Below, piece by piece: positions 24,780 through 37,604 of a stretch of 64,000 bases of DNA. The position numbers and the translations under genes are program-made. Location of the stretch: positions 48,468,605 through 48,532,604 of the forward strand of contig OY728160.1 in NCBI GenBank assembly GCA_963277665.1, given 5' to 3'. Numbering within the stretch: the stretch's first letter is position 1; the number at the start of each line of letters is the position of its first letter. Source of the DNA: Viscum album (Eukaryota; Streptophyta; Magnoliopsida; Santalales; Viscaceae). The notes below the pieces were generated by a model. The model worked only from the letters and a program-made list of their open reading frames with translations. It made no database searches and was not told the origin of the DNA.

Positions 24780-25860
24780 TAGATTTCCTGGGTTGAGGAG
24801 TCATGGTTTTTATAGAATCACTATGGTAGTCTCTAATCTACTGGAGAGACTAATTCTATTTTCCTCATTCTGTTAAAGCATACAATGCTCGCAACAACTG
24901 AGAAGTGTCCCGAGCACCTGACCTTGGAGAACTGTGACAATAACACTAATGATGCCTCATCTTCTTGAAGTTATGAATTGATCTAGGTTGTGTTGTGCAC
25001 TCTCTCTTTATGTTGTCAAGAGATTCACATTTAAAACACCCTGGTTTTCTCTTGGGTCATTGAGGAAGGTTCACTTATCTAGCCACCTTATTCAGATTTC
25101 CACTTCCACTTTAGAAATATGTGCCCATTTTTTATTTTCTCTGGGTGTTTGAGTTCCCACCATTCCATGTAGGTGTCATAATACCTCCGCACAGAGATAC
25201 CAAGATATCAAGTTCAACAACTATAACTCTATTCACCATCACTATATAATCATTAATACTATGTACAACAATACTTGATTGAATTTATATCCTTATCCTC
25301 TATTAAAATTTGTGTGCCTTCGAGGACACACTTGCAGCAACTTCCTGTGCAAAGCGCACTAAATTCACGAATTTAGTTGCATTTTACAGGACATATAGAT
25401 TATATTTATTCAGGGTAAAGAAAACCACCATTTTCAGTATTTTAAACATGTGAGGATAGAATTGGTTATTGAAAAATTTCACAAAATCATCCCATGTATG
25501 GATTTAATCCACATTAGCATGCACCAAAAAATCTTACCACTAGCATGCAATATCCTCATGCATATACATTTCCAGTTTGACATTGATTTAATGGTGTTCT
25601 AATGAAATCGAATATATGATTAATCCTACTCAGCTGCACCTCTACTTTATTGGGTGCAACATCACACTAGATGTTAGGTTTATTCTTATTCATGAACTTG
25701 ATAGTATGATCCCCATTCCTTTGATTCCCCATACCCACATCATGAAAATATTAGACAATACTCTAACTAGTTCTTAGTTCACTCATTGTTCAAGTGCAAC
25801 CACATACTCCACAGCTTTATCATGTTGGTTTCGATAATTCCTGACATGTGAAATTTTCTA
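24780..25860 (-). pseudogene. Gypsy-2 gag remnant
   Basis: A zinc knuckle at about 24997-25045 reads CFKCESLDNIKREC, CCHC with the His replaced by Asn. Farther right, WDDFVKFFNNQFYP (near 25460-25500) matches the gypsy gag core. Numerous stops are present. The region from here to the primer-site remnant (25860-26381) has no recognisable coding sequence and is taken as the 5' untranslated leader. Confidence 0.7.
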
Positions 25861-26381
25861 AACCAACAACAAAATCTATCAATCTCACTATCTAGAAACT
25901 AATGATTTATCATTTCACATTTTATCACATAAACAATCACAAATTTTTTTCCCAAAATAAAATTTCTTTCCTTTTCCACCCTTTTTGAAAAATCGTATTT
26001 CTATTTTTAAAAATCAATCCATTTTTAAAAAATATCAACCATGATTTTTCAACGTATTTCTTTGGAAATTAGTTTCATACTTTTTCAAAAATCAACACAT
26101 TAAACACATCATGAATCATTATTTTATATAATGTATGTACTCTTAGTGGGATTTCATTCCCCTACAATTCATTTCATCCTCATCTCATTGGCTACACCCA
26201 TGAAAATGAGGTTTCAAAATCTTATATGTGTCTCCTAACATGTATGTTTCCAACTCCCCCATAACTTTAATTTTAGCATAAAAGGGTTAGCTACATCATT
26301 TTATTCTATACATTTAATGATATGTTGATTTTATTCCTTTTTATTATTTCTACCCAAGGAATAAACAATAAATAATGAAAA

Positions 26382-26393
26382 CTCTAAGACCAA
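26382..26393 (-). other. Primer-binding-site remnant of gypsy-2
   Basis: Plus-strand CTCTAAGACCAA resembles CTCTGATACCAA, the initiator-Met tRNA primer site read in reverse. It lies immediately left of the 5' LTR. Confidence 0.55.
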
Positions 26394-28474
26394 TAAAATT
26401 GATGAATACTTTTTTGGAAAGGACCAAACATGCTATTAGCGTTGGCAATGACCCTCACATTCTCACTGGATTGAGAGTACAATGAGTCATTACTGTGCCT
26501 TAAGTGACATCCCCTAGTTTCCAATGGTTGTTAATAAATACTTATTAGTTTCTGTATATGTGGGGGATGATTTACCCTTTAATGACAAAAACCAAAAACC
26601 AGAAAATCCGTCCACAAACATCTCCCTATATGATACATGAAATAACTAATTCATTTGAAATCATTCTCTCTAAAAAAACCAACAAATTTATGATAAAATC
26701 AAATAAAAACCAATATAAAAGTAATAGAAGAAAGGAAAACAATAAACTCTAGGATGATAAAAATACTCAATTCTCCACAATCTTCATGCTTCATCATCAC
26801 AATGTATTCCAAATTATCATGACATGGTGCTAGTGAAGTGTGATACTTTACCATTTCCCAGGTCCTGAAATTTAGCATATAAAAAAGAAAAAAAGAACCA
26901 TTTTAGGTTTGATTATATAACAGGATAGTTTTTCCCCAATGAATACCCTACTTAGTCCACAAGGATTGAATGGTTATAAACATGTATCTAATACTGTTTA
27001 CATAAAATTATTTTTGTAAAACAGATTATAACAAAATATAAACATGTTAAAAAAATTACAACCAAGTCAAAATAGAACAAAATGAAACCAATTTACAATA
27101 AGTTATTTGTTCAAAAAATAATTATTCATGGTATGAAATCTAATTCTTATTATCATTTGGAATACCCATTCCAGGCTTCACAACACTCCTTCACAAGCAT
27201 GCTTCGTTTGACAGATCCATACCCATGAGCGGTCTCTTGGCCCATTAACTTATGTCTCAAAGATAAATTCCCTTGATCCAGGGTCACTATCCTTATACCC
27301 CAATGGTACATGTACATTATTCAGGGGCATGTCATACATGAATAAACACCATGCATATAATCAAAACCCATTAAAATAAACCACTTCAAACTTTTATAAT
27401 AAAACTATACATTTATTGAAAACCAATGAGAAAACCAATTTCAACAACCCTTTAATTAAAATAAAAAATCCCCTTTTTATTAAAGACATAAAATAAAATT
27501 CATGTTCTACCATTCCAGAAAATCCCCATTTTAAAATCATTCTTATGAAACCAAGAACAAAATCACATTAGAGAAAATTCCCAATTTTCCAGATTTCAAA
27601 AATTTTCACTCAAGATAGTTTCCAACAACTGTTAATAAACCAAGTAACAAAAAATTAAACAGTACAAATTTAATTTTTAAATCATTTCTATCAATTCTGT
27701 TAAGAAGAGTTAAGAGTGAATCAACCATCCCCAAAGGTTTTGACGAAACTTTACAATAGATGATAAACGCTTAAGGAAACCAGGTCTATCCTTCATGAAC
27801 ATCATTAGGATCACTTATCCTAGAATGATCAAGTATAAAACGTGACTTATATTGAATAAAAACTCATATATCTACCCAAAACAGATTTATAATTGAGAAA
27901 ATAAGAATATAGTAGAAGTATAGTTAAGTAGATCTAAGAAGCTGATAAAAAATGATGACGAACGGTTACATACCTCAAGAATTTGGGTTTGAAACACCAA
28001 TGAATTCCTTATAATTTACTCTAAATTACATTCTAGAGGTTCTTATACCATAAATGAAGTGAAATACTAAGATATGGTTTCTTAGGAGGAAAATGAACCA
28101 CTTAGAGGCCAAAAAGTGTGGGATTCACTTTTTTAAGATCAAACATAAACTAACTACAGGCCAGTTCAAACAGTTAGAAAACCCATGTGATAAACTTGCA
28201 TTACCTAATCCTAGAGGGACCCCCGCACATCCTCCTCATACAATATCCTTAACTGTTAACACATTGTTCCGATTCTCTATGCCCCAACCTTAAATTTTTT
28301 CACAGTTTCTACTAGGATGACCACATTGTTTGGATAAACCATGCGCAGCTTGTGCGCCTCTCTTTGGGCGCCAAAAAAATCACTGAAATTTCACCAAACT
28401 CTTCAAACTATCCCCCTTATACATTATATCCAGGAAAAAAAAGGGGTTGATTACTAGAAATAGGGTGTATTGTA
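26394..28474 (-). repeat. 5' LTR of gypsy-2
   Basis: It aligns with 19175-21266. The end TAGGGTGTATTGTA is a decayed form of the GGGGGTAGTACA end at 21266. The open frame at 28093-28293 overlaps LTR sequence shared with about 20900-21180 and is not supported as a gene. Confidence 0.78.
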
Positions 28475-30396
28475 TATAAAATGGGTGTCACTTTATAAGG
28501 AAGGGAAATGACACACTTAAAATTTCAAAAATGATTTAAATTTAATAAATTCATCGTAAAAAATTCATCCAAATGTATATTTATTTAAAAATATGGTAGA
28601 ATATTATTGAAATATTATCAACCCAAAAAACTTATAGGATTAAGGGTATTTTAAACCTTATCATTTGGTTTATTACTTTAGTTAACATATTTTGATTTTA
28701 ACTATGGTAACAGCTTGTTCTTTATCAAGGGATTATAATTTACTTATAAGTAATATATTGACTCATAAATGGTTAAGGGATTAAATTTTAGATTAAATTT
28801 TATCCCCTTTGTGATCTTTGTATATTTTTATTATTTTTAAATAACTTAATAAAAGATTATTTTCATAAAATATCACGAATATCAATTCTGACATAATTTA
28901 TTTAATTTGACATTAAAGGCAAAAGGATAGAGTTTAAATTTGATTTAAATAATTTTAAACATCCCAATAATGGTTTATTTATCTGTAAATGTTTTAAAAA
29001 TATAGTCAATAAAAATTATATTAATATTAGTATTTTTGTAATCACTGTTTTTTTCTATTTGTTAAATAAATATTGCATCTCTGTTAATTAATAATTTTAG
29101 GTAGTGATATAATTTAAAAAAATTATTAAATAATTATTACATTAAAATAATTTAATTAATATCAAAATATATATTTATAATAATTTAGGAAATTCTTTTT
29201 TCAATTTTTGTAAATATAATAGAAATATATAATAATTAGAATGCCATTTATTATATTTTATAGGATTAAATACAATATTTGTAATTCTCATGGACATGTG
29301 ATGATTAAATAAATTTTTTTGAGAATAATGAGATATGTGTCAAATTACCTTCTTCTAAAAAGAATAAGGATAAAATTTTAGGACCTTATTACTTTTTTAA
29401 TATAGATTATCAGGATTTCCCCTTTACAATGGGGATACTTTCTACCCCTATTACTACTCATATTAACGATAAATAAGTAACTTATTTACAAAAATTAAAT
29501 CTCCAAATTTAAAATATAGAATACATTATATCATACAATAAAATATAATTCTATGAAATTAATTTTCAAATAAGCCCAAAACACATGACAAAAAACACTT
29601 TTTGAAAAAAAATTCATTTTTAAGTGTAAAAATTAGTTTATTTTTTACCGTTCCTATATAAATATTAAATTAATGATAAATTTTTTATTGAGTATATATA
29701 TATATAATTCATAAATAGTGAAATATTTAATTTCATAAGATAAAAATAAATTATGCACAGAAAAATCATTATTTCACAAAAATTACTTTTTTAAATATAG
29801 TTTTTTTATAAAAAATTAAAACAATAAATTAATTTAAATAAACACAATTTTAAAATTTAAAATATAATATAATTATTTTTACTTTGAAACCATATTGAAG
29901 AAAATGGGACATTTTACATACCAAGAAAATAAATACGTTTTCATTAAAATAATAGTATTTTTCATTATTCACTAAAATGTAAATATTTTTTGAAAAATCA
30001 TAAATATTTACCCCTATATAAATTTTTTTAACTATTATTACATTAATATTGATAATTTTCATAAATAAAATTTTAAATTTTTTAAAAAACAAAAATTATA
30101 TTTTCTCAACAAACAAAATGATAAATTTGAATAGAATCTGTTTTTTCAGTATAAAATAACCTTACTAAAAATTGAATACTTTTTTTACAATAATTAATGA
30201 ATTAATTTATATTATGTTTGATATTTTTTTTATTTCGTGAATCAGTTAATTCTATTTATACTCTCTAATTTAATTACTAGTATATGATGGTTAAATTTAA
30301 ATAATAATATCTCATAGTTTGTTTATGTTCAGTGTCGTGTTTCATATATACTATCAGACATAATTTTGTTCTATTAAAAAAATATTTGTGTGCTAC
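28475..30396 (-). repeat. Array LTR A, right part (U3 end)
   Basis: It continues LTR A after gypsy-2 and aligns with LTR B (about 59600-61555). Shared blocks are GATAAGG/TATAAGG near 28495, AACCTTATCATTTGGTTTATT near 28655, and TTAAATAATAATA near 30297. A minus-strand TATAAAG lies at 28491-28497. It ends at GTGTGCTAC, the decayed family end TGTTACA, where element C-D inserted. Confidence 0.75.
30392..30396. repeat. Target-site duplication of element C-D, left copy
   Basis: GCTAC here pairs with GTTAC at 42469-42473, with one C-to-T difference. Removing the element restores the family LTR/polypurine junction, as seen intact at 61545-61580. Confidence 0.75.
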
Positions 30397-31619
30397 TATA
30401 ACACACTAATATTTTGTGAAATACTATTTTTCAAATAAATTCAATATTTTCTATATATTTTTTACACATGAAATAAATTTTAGCATGTGATATATGAAAC
30501 ATTGATTCAAAACAAAACATGACTTACTATAATGTAATTTTTATTTAATATTTTATTTATAACCTAAATATTAGAATTGTGTGCATGAAAATGGTTAATT
30601 TTTTTTATTAAAATATATGTCTTATAAATTAATATATATACTCAATTTAATGGTGACCAATTAATTAGAAAATAAAATAAAAATTATTTGATAATAAAGG
30701 GAATCCTTTTTTAAAAGAACTATTTTTATGCACACTTACATTTTTTATCTCAATAAATTATATAAATAAATTTTGGAAAATTAGTTGAATGAAATTTATA
30801 TATTAAATATTTAGTAATTTTTTTAACATTTATCTTGTTTGTTTTCTATATAAGATAAAATAATAAATCAAATTTCACACATAAAAAGTGTGTTTATTTA
30901 AAAATAGATTGGTCGCCTTTTGCGTACTTATTTTAATACATATTTTGAAAATATTAGAAAAATCCTTTTAAAAAATAATTTAAAATTATTATATCATCTT
31001 TTAAAACATAACCTATAATGATATTATGATAATTTTTTAAGAAGATAATTTTTTTTTAATGTTATTGAAAAATACTAGTTTTAATTAAAAATTTTTAGTT
31101 CTTTTTAATATTTAAAAAAAATATTATTATAGTATTAAATGAAATATTAGTTCAATTATATATCTATTAATCCAATTTTGTTCATTTTATTCATCTTTAT
31201 TATGAATTTTAATATAATTTTTTTTAAATTATTAAATATTTTTTCATTCAAATCCCGCTATCTCATTGCATCTGGGAGATTAATTTGAAAATAAAATTTT
31301 CCTCTACTATTAATGGAAATTGTAACCAAAATAATTTATATTATATAACAAGTTAAACATATATTTTTACCATAACTGTGTTAAAAATATTAAAAATTAT
31401 TAAAATCATTGAAGGTAATACTGGGATTACCTGGGGGTCAAACTAATATTATAGGGGATAAAAATGACCCAAAACATTACAAACACACATTTGATTGGAA
31501 ATGGTTAAAACATTTACCTTAAAGGATTAATAATAGAAAAGTTTAGATTCAATTTTAGTGCGAAAAATGTTTCCAAAGATTTTTATTTTTAAAAATAAAA
31601 AATTTCTCACTCACCTCAT

Positions 31620-31627
31620 TATAAAAG
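31620..31627 (+). promoter_or_regulatory. TATA box of LTR C
   Basis: TATAAAAG sits in the same context (CTCACC upstream, GCCACC downstream) as the gypsy-1 LTR promoter. LTR D has TATATAAC at 38842-38849. Confidence 0.6.
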
Positions 31628-31960
31628 GCCACCCCCATTAATCTCTACATGAAACTACAGAAACGATTTTTAGGACAATAACTAACCAAATAACATTATA
31701 AATTTCCAAATTGCATCTAATTTTTTTTATTTTTTTCCAAAATACAACTTCAAAAGCCTCTTGTTACAAACCAAATAATGTTGCCTGAAGAGGAGGTAAT
31801 GTTAGTAAAAGAGCAGTTTACATTATCTTTTCCCCCAACTCCTCAAATTATTAATAAAACATGATGATATTATAAGTTCATAATTTTCAACAAAATTATA
31901 TTTTACTAGGTTAATTTAAAACCTAAAATCCAAATACTTTTCCAAAAATGGGTTATGAAA

Positions 31961-32000
31961 TCGTCGTTAGTGTCTACAACGGTATACCGCCACACAATCT
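31961..32000 (+). repeat. Decayed CpG-rich leader motif in LTR C
   Basis: CGTCGTTAGTGTCTACAACGG followed by TATACCGCCACAC is a diverged reverse complement of the paired motif in gypsy-1 LTRs. The equivalent in LTR D is around 39165-39215. Confidence 0.5.
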
Positions 32001-35000
32001 GATGTTTTTTGTTTTCCAATTCCACCTCTAACAAATAGATACAACAATGGATTAATTGTTTAAATGTTATATTTATGATGTTATTATTCTTAATTAATAA
32101 TGATATTACATATTAGTTATTAATTTCCCTTTTTTTGGAATATGATATTGTGATTCATGTGTACAATAGATTACACCTTGCAAAATGATTTCATTCATTA
32201 CTCACATACATTATACATGGTAGGTAATACAGATAGGTTTAAATAAAAATATGTGATAAATATTACCTAATTTTTGTAATAGTATTATATTATCTATCTT
32301 TGTTTTATTCAAATCTTTGAGAAAATGGGAACAATGTTCATGCATATGTAAGACCTATCGGTCTCAGTGAATGATGTATTTTATTTTATATATATAACTT
32401 TTATAGATTTATAAAAATATTAATATAATAAATATATATTATAATTTGATCATAGTTAAAAATTCAGAGATTATACAACCCTATTAAATGTATGAGGAAC
32501 AAAAAATAAAATAAATCAAAACATACAAGAAAAGTGGTGAAGTTATTGGCAGAAACATGACTTTAACATGGAATTGTTAAGAAAATGGTAATAAAATATC
32601 ATAAAAAATAATATATTTTATTAAATATACATGTGTGTATGATTTTGAAATAGATTTAAATTATACTAAAATTTATTATGAATAAGTTCGGAATCAGTGT
32701 GAAGGAAGATGATACTTATGGTATGGGATTTCATGTCTCTGTTTTATTTCTCGAATACCTAAATATTTATCAACCATTTATTTTTTTAGTTTATATACTA
32801 CCCTGTTGAAATGTTATATAATTAATAAACTTATTTTGATTATATATAATGCTTCATTTGATTTTATGTTTTTTTGGGCATATGAACCAAAGTATTACTA
32901 AAGCGGCAAGGGATATTTGTCACATTTTTTACATGTATCATACAAATTCTATATTTATAAAATATTTTGTTTATGTATAGGATATACTACCCATGAATTT
33001 ATTTTATTAAGACTAATTTTAATATTTTTGGGATTTACATCTCAATTTTAGTATCTAACTTTCATGGGATCTATAGTAGAAAGGTAAGCAATTATGTAAG
33101 GAATTTTTTTCTCAATTTTCCTTCCTTGAGACATATGTTATGTAATGAACCAATATTATTTTTTGAGGTGTATAAAATGACCCTTTTTCATGTAATATTT
33201 CAAATTTATTTATTCTATAGATATTTGATGTCTAATTTCTCATTATTCTTTTAGTGTTCTTATGACTAAAAGTGTATATAGTTGTAAGTGATTTATATTA
33301 CAATTTCATCTTTTTTTTCGGGATTTCTCATGGTTATGTTTATGATGACAAAATATTATGATCCGTCTCTAAATAAACTCATAAATTATACTATTCTTTG
33401 GTTATTTGATGAAATTATGTATTTTCTTTTTATTTTTCCCACTTAATGTATTAAATAGTTCAAAATTTCTTTTTTATAAAAAATCATATTTATTTCTCTC
33501 TTCAACAGAAAATACTTGTTATTTAAAACACAATTTTATAAAACATTTATCAAAAAATGTTTTATATTTCTCAAAATGATTTATTAATGTAATATTTATC
33601 CGTTTTAATATTTCTACAAAATATTTGTAAATAAATATTCATTATTTTTTTCAAACAATACCAATTTGTAATTTACTAAAAATGTGAATATAATATTTAT
33701 TTTAAGGTTTACAACATGGATGTAATTTACAAACATCATGATAAATATTTTATTTTCTAGTTAAATTATGATTTTTCTAGGTTATATTCAAAGAAATGAA
33801 GTTTCAAAATGATTTATGTTTTAAAATGTTTTAAAGGGGAATGTATATTTTCGTCAATAAATCATTTAAAAGCTTTTTAATGATTAAATTACATGTTTTC
33901 ATGTATTATTTTAAGGAAATTATTTTTCAAAATGCTTTTTTTATTTTTTTAAAAATGAATGTTTATTATAATAATTAAATGTTTTAAATGATTTAATAAG
34001 CATCCTCTATTTGTTTTCAATGTAATTTTCAAATAAAATTATTTCCAAAATAAGATATCATTTTAAAAAGTGACTTTCAATGAAAAATTATTTTCCTCAA
34101 TAAATTTCATTAAATTATCTTGAAAAAATTGTTCCCAATATAATATTAAAACTATTTATGTTACAATTCCTTACTGTAGATATAATCCAATCCTTTCATT
34201 CTTATTATTTCTCGAAATGGTTTATGTTTATGATGGAATTATGCTTCTGAAACATGATTCTCTTCCATGGGTTATACCATCATGAAATTCTTATAAAGAC
34301 CATTTCATTTTATAGGTTATACAATGATGGAAGGATTAAATGATTATGAAAGATATCTCTTTCCTTCCCATTATAATAGGATGTAATTTTTATGAAACAT
34401 TTTTCATTTAATGGGTTTTGATATTATAAATGTTTTATGATCATGAGTCACATGTATATATGATTTTCATCATTTTCGGCATGTGTCCTTTATCTCCCAC
34501 CAAAGAATTAGGTAGTTATTTTTATTATTTGAGCTAAAAGGGTATATAAGAGGTTATATGAAGCCTAAAACATAGTACACTTGAGGATATCCTAAGCCTA
34601 ATTGATGTTAAATGTGAGATTACCCTAATCATGATAAGGTACAAGGGTTATTAATAAAATAATAACATTATATAAATAACTATTTTGGTATCCATTACAT
34701 ATGTATTTATATTATTATGTTCATAAAAAAATTTCAAGTCTTATTCCCGTTTAATTTTATCATGGCTCATGTTCTTTTATTTCATTATGATTCATCTCTT
34801 ATGAAATAAAAATTATTTTTCCATGACTCAGTATTTTGATCTTTGAAATGTAGTGTATTATTTTCATATATTATTATCATGTTATAAAAAACATATTCAC
34901 ATGTTATGATTAAATATTTCCTTTGTTTAACCTTACTGATCATCTGAGATAACCTGTTATTATTTTTACATTCCCCAGGTTATAAATAATGGTTTTAAAT

Positions 35001-35199
35001 AGGGTATGTTTATGAACAGTACATAATGGGGAGATCCTTGTGTGATACATTTAATATCATTCCTGATATAAAAAGATATGGTATCTATTCTCAAAATAGA
35101 CCAAACAAATATGGTCCATGAGCATGTATTTTTTTAATGTAATGAATATTCATATAAAAAATACATAATATTAATGAATGAGAATTTTCGGTCATTGAA

Positions 35200-37604
35200 T
35201 TTGGTACTAGATGGATAGTTAAGTAATCATTTGGAAACTATGATGCGAAAAACATTATGATATCAGTAAATATAACTATAAGTATATGTGGAGGGAAATA
35301 TCCAAGATTAAGTAAAGTTATTTTTAAAAATATAATAAAATGAGCTAGTATATTGATAAAGTATAGAGTGATTTGTTTCTAAGAAATTACATCCATATAT
35401 AGATTGTATAGTGGATGAGGCTCTAGAATAATTTTGCCTTGGGGTAATAACTCTATAATGGATGCATTATGATCTACTCAGGTATTACCTTGTTCTTGAA
35501 GATGGGACTTGTTTCACCTTATGCTTTCCACTAAGCGGGTGTGTGATTTTAGAATTCAAAAAATCATTATGATCCATCATGAATGATTTAAATAGATAGT
35601 TACTATAATTGATCTAATATAAACCTAATGTGTCATATATTAAAAAGGAAGGTGTCATGATTTAATCATACAATAAATGATTTGAAATTATGATGTTCAT
35701 TTCCATCAGGAAAATTGTTTCTCAAACTATGTTTTTTTGTTTTTGTCAATGGTAAGAACCAGAAGAAATTGTTTTAATGTTTACTATGATAAATAGTTTG
35801 TTATTGATAAAAATGGTTATATTTTACGATTTAAGGATATTGTGAGTTTTACTAATTAATTATTAAGTTATATGATTAACAACACCCACCTTAATAAACA
35901 CATAGACTAGACAAAGGAATAATGGATAGAGTTTATTCAGATTTTATGTGGTGGAGGATATGTAGAAAATTATATTAAACTTATTGTATTTCAAGAATAT
36001 TTGAATAATCAATCTAGTTAATGTTTAATTGGTATGATAAGATGCTTTATTTTTGTATTTGAAGGATATTGAGTTAGATATTGATGATGAAAAATGAATA
36101 GTTCCATAATTGAAACGGATTGGAATGATGATATCCCTAAAGAAACGTTAATGATTGAATGTTATAAATGTTAATCATGTTTTAATTATACAAATCTATT
36201 TCTTTGGTGGAAACCTCTAGAATAGGTTCATTAAAGAGTGAAAAGTTATATTTTTTTTACAATTAAGACACTACAAATTATATATGAAAGAAAAGAGGTA
36301 CTAAGGAATAAGTTTATAAACCCTATCTATTGGTTTAATAATGAAGTAGAATGATTTCAATTTTTATGTATTGAATTAATGAATTATGAAATATATAATA
36401 ATTTTTTATACCTTTTTAATTGTGTATTTAAAATAATTTGTTGAATGTTGCTGATGACCTAGAAAATTGATTTAATAGAAATGTTATATCTCTTGAAAAA
36501 ACCATTATTATGTAACATATATACCATAATATATTCCTATTTTTGTGATAATGATGTTGGTACAATGATATGATTAATATGGATAAATTAAATTAGATTG
36601 TATAGATAACCTTTTTACTCCAGAATGATTTTTTGACAGAGTGGTTTATGCTATCATTGATGAAATATAGTGCATTTTTTAATTAAAGTAATATATCTAA
36701 TAATAAATGTTTTATTTATGGAAAAAAGAATATTGTATATATTAAATATGGTTTTATAGTAAATCCTATTATTACCATGTTTAATGACAATTAATGATGA
36801 TGGTATTCACATGTTCAATATGTGATAATTAAGATAAACATGAAGTTTTTTGGTGGATTAATGGTATGTTACAATTTTAATTTAGTGACCTTATTTATAA
36901 TGTTTTTGATGTAAATATTTTGGAAGGTTCATAAGGATTACCATTTATGAAATGTATTATGCTTAATATTGGATTTGGTTTTAGATATTTATATATTAAT
37001 TCACCATATTAAGAGTTATCCACCTTGGATCACTAGTTTTAACGATTTTTTTATAACTATAGATAGACTTAGTGACTTAACATTATATTGTGGTCCATTT
37101 TATACCTTAGTGCTTCATGTATAAAAATTAATATTTATTTATTATAGGATGATATGAATTAAAAATTGATTAAATAATAACCAAAATATAAAATTTTTCA
37201 TATAATAAAATTGAATGAATATCTATTGGTATATCTGCCTCTTTGAGATTATTGATTTTATTGGGATGGTATCCTATTTATTTGAGACTAAAAAACCACT
37301 ATCAGGTTCAATAGGTCTTCCATGTATCTCTCTTGAGGATGTACATACCAAATCAATTACATGTACTGAACATAGAGGTCATACCACTGGATCATGATGT
37401 TTCTTATAAGTAACAATCTAGTGTGATTCTAGATCATATAAATAATGTTCTATTAAAAAATACCACTCACATATTAAATGATTTATGTGAAACCACGATA
37501 TTTAGTAATCAATGTGGGAACCTATATATGTTTTGAGGAAGAAGTAAAATCAGTTATTGGTTAGAAAGTGAAGAATTTTGTTGTTCATATTAATTTTAAT
37601 GGGG
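35200..37604 (+). repeat. Internal region of element C-D, with primer site at its left end
   Basis: TGGTACTAGATG at 35202-35213 is the decayed initiator-Met primer site. TTTGGAAACTATGATG follows at the same spacing as TTTGGAAACTAGGATG beside the gypsy-1 primer site. The rest is AT-rich with no retrotransposon protein motif in any frame. The right end, near AATGGGGTTC at 37600, is approximate. Confidence 0.65.

Larger units (their letters stand above)
19175..28474 (-). mobile_element. Gypsy-2: decayed Ty3/gypsy chromovirus inserted in LTR A
   Basis: Two direct repeats of about 2.09 kb flank gag, protease, RT, RNase H, integrase and a chromodomain remnant, all on the minus strand. The array sequence continues on both sides (to about 19174 and from 28475), showing a nested insertion. 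The right ends are set by GTAGTACA at 21266 and the equivalent at about 28474. The left ends are approximate and no clean target-site duplication was found. Stops and frameshifts are dense, so it is older than gypsy-1. Confidence 0.82.
30397..35199 (+). repeat. LTR C, 5' LTR of element C-D
   Basis: It starts TATAACACAC (family TGTAACACCC) and ends near GGTCATTGAA. Internal matches to LTR D include the GAGCTAAAAGGGTAT block at 34530, the ACCATCATGAAATTCTT block at 34270, and the tract at 34930-34980 with CTTACTGA and CCCCAGG. There are no genes in this 4.8 kb. Confidence 0.75.

Noticed and set aside
29850..30092. 80-codon Phe/Ile/Lys-rich frame
   Set aside because: Its composition is that of translated AT-rich LTR A sequence; the aligned part of LTR B is not open.
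30388..30406. Palindrome considered as a cruciform, origin or terminator
   Set aside because: It is explained by two inverted LTR termini meeting at the C-D insertion point.
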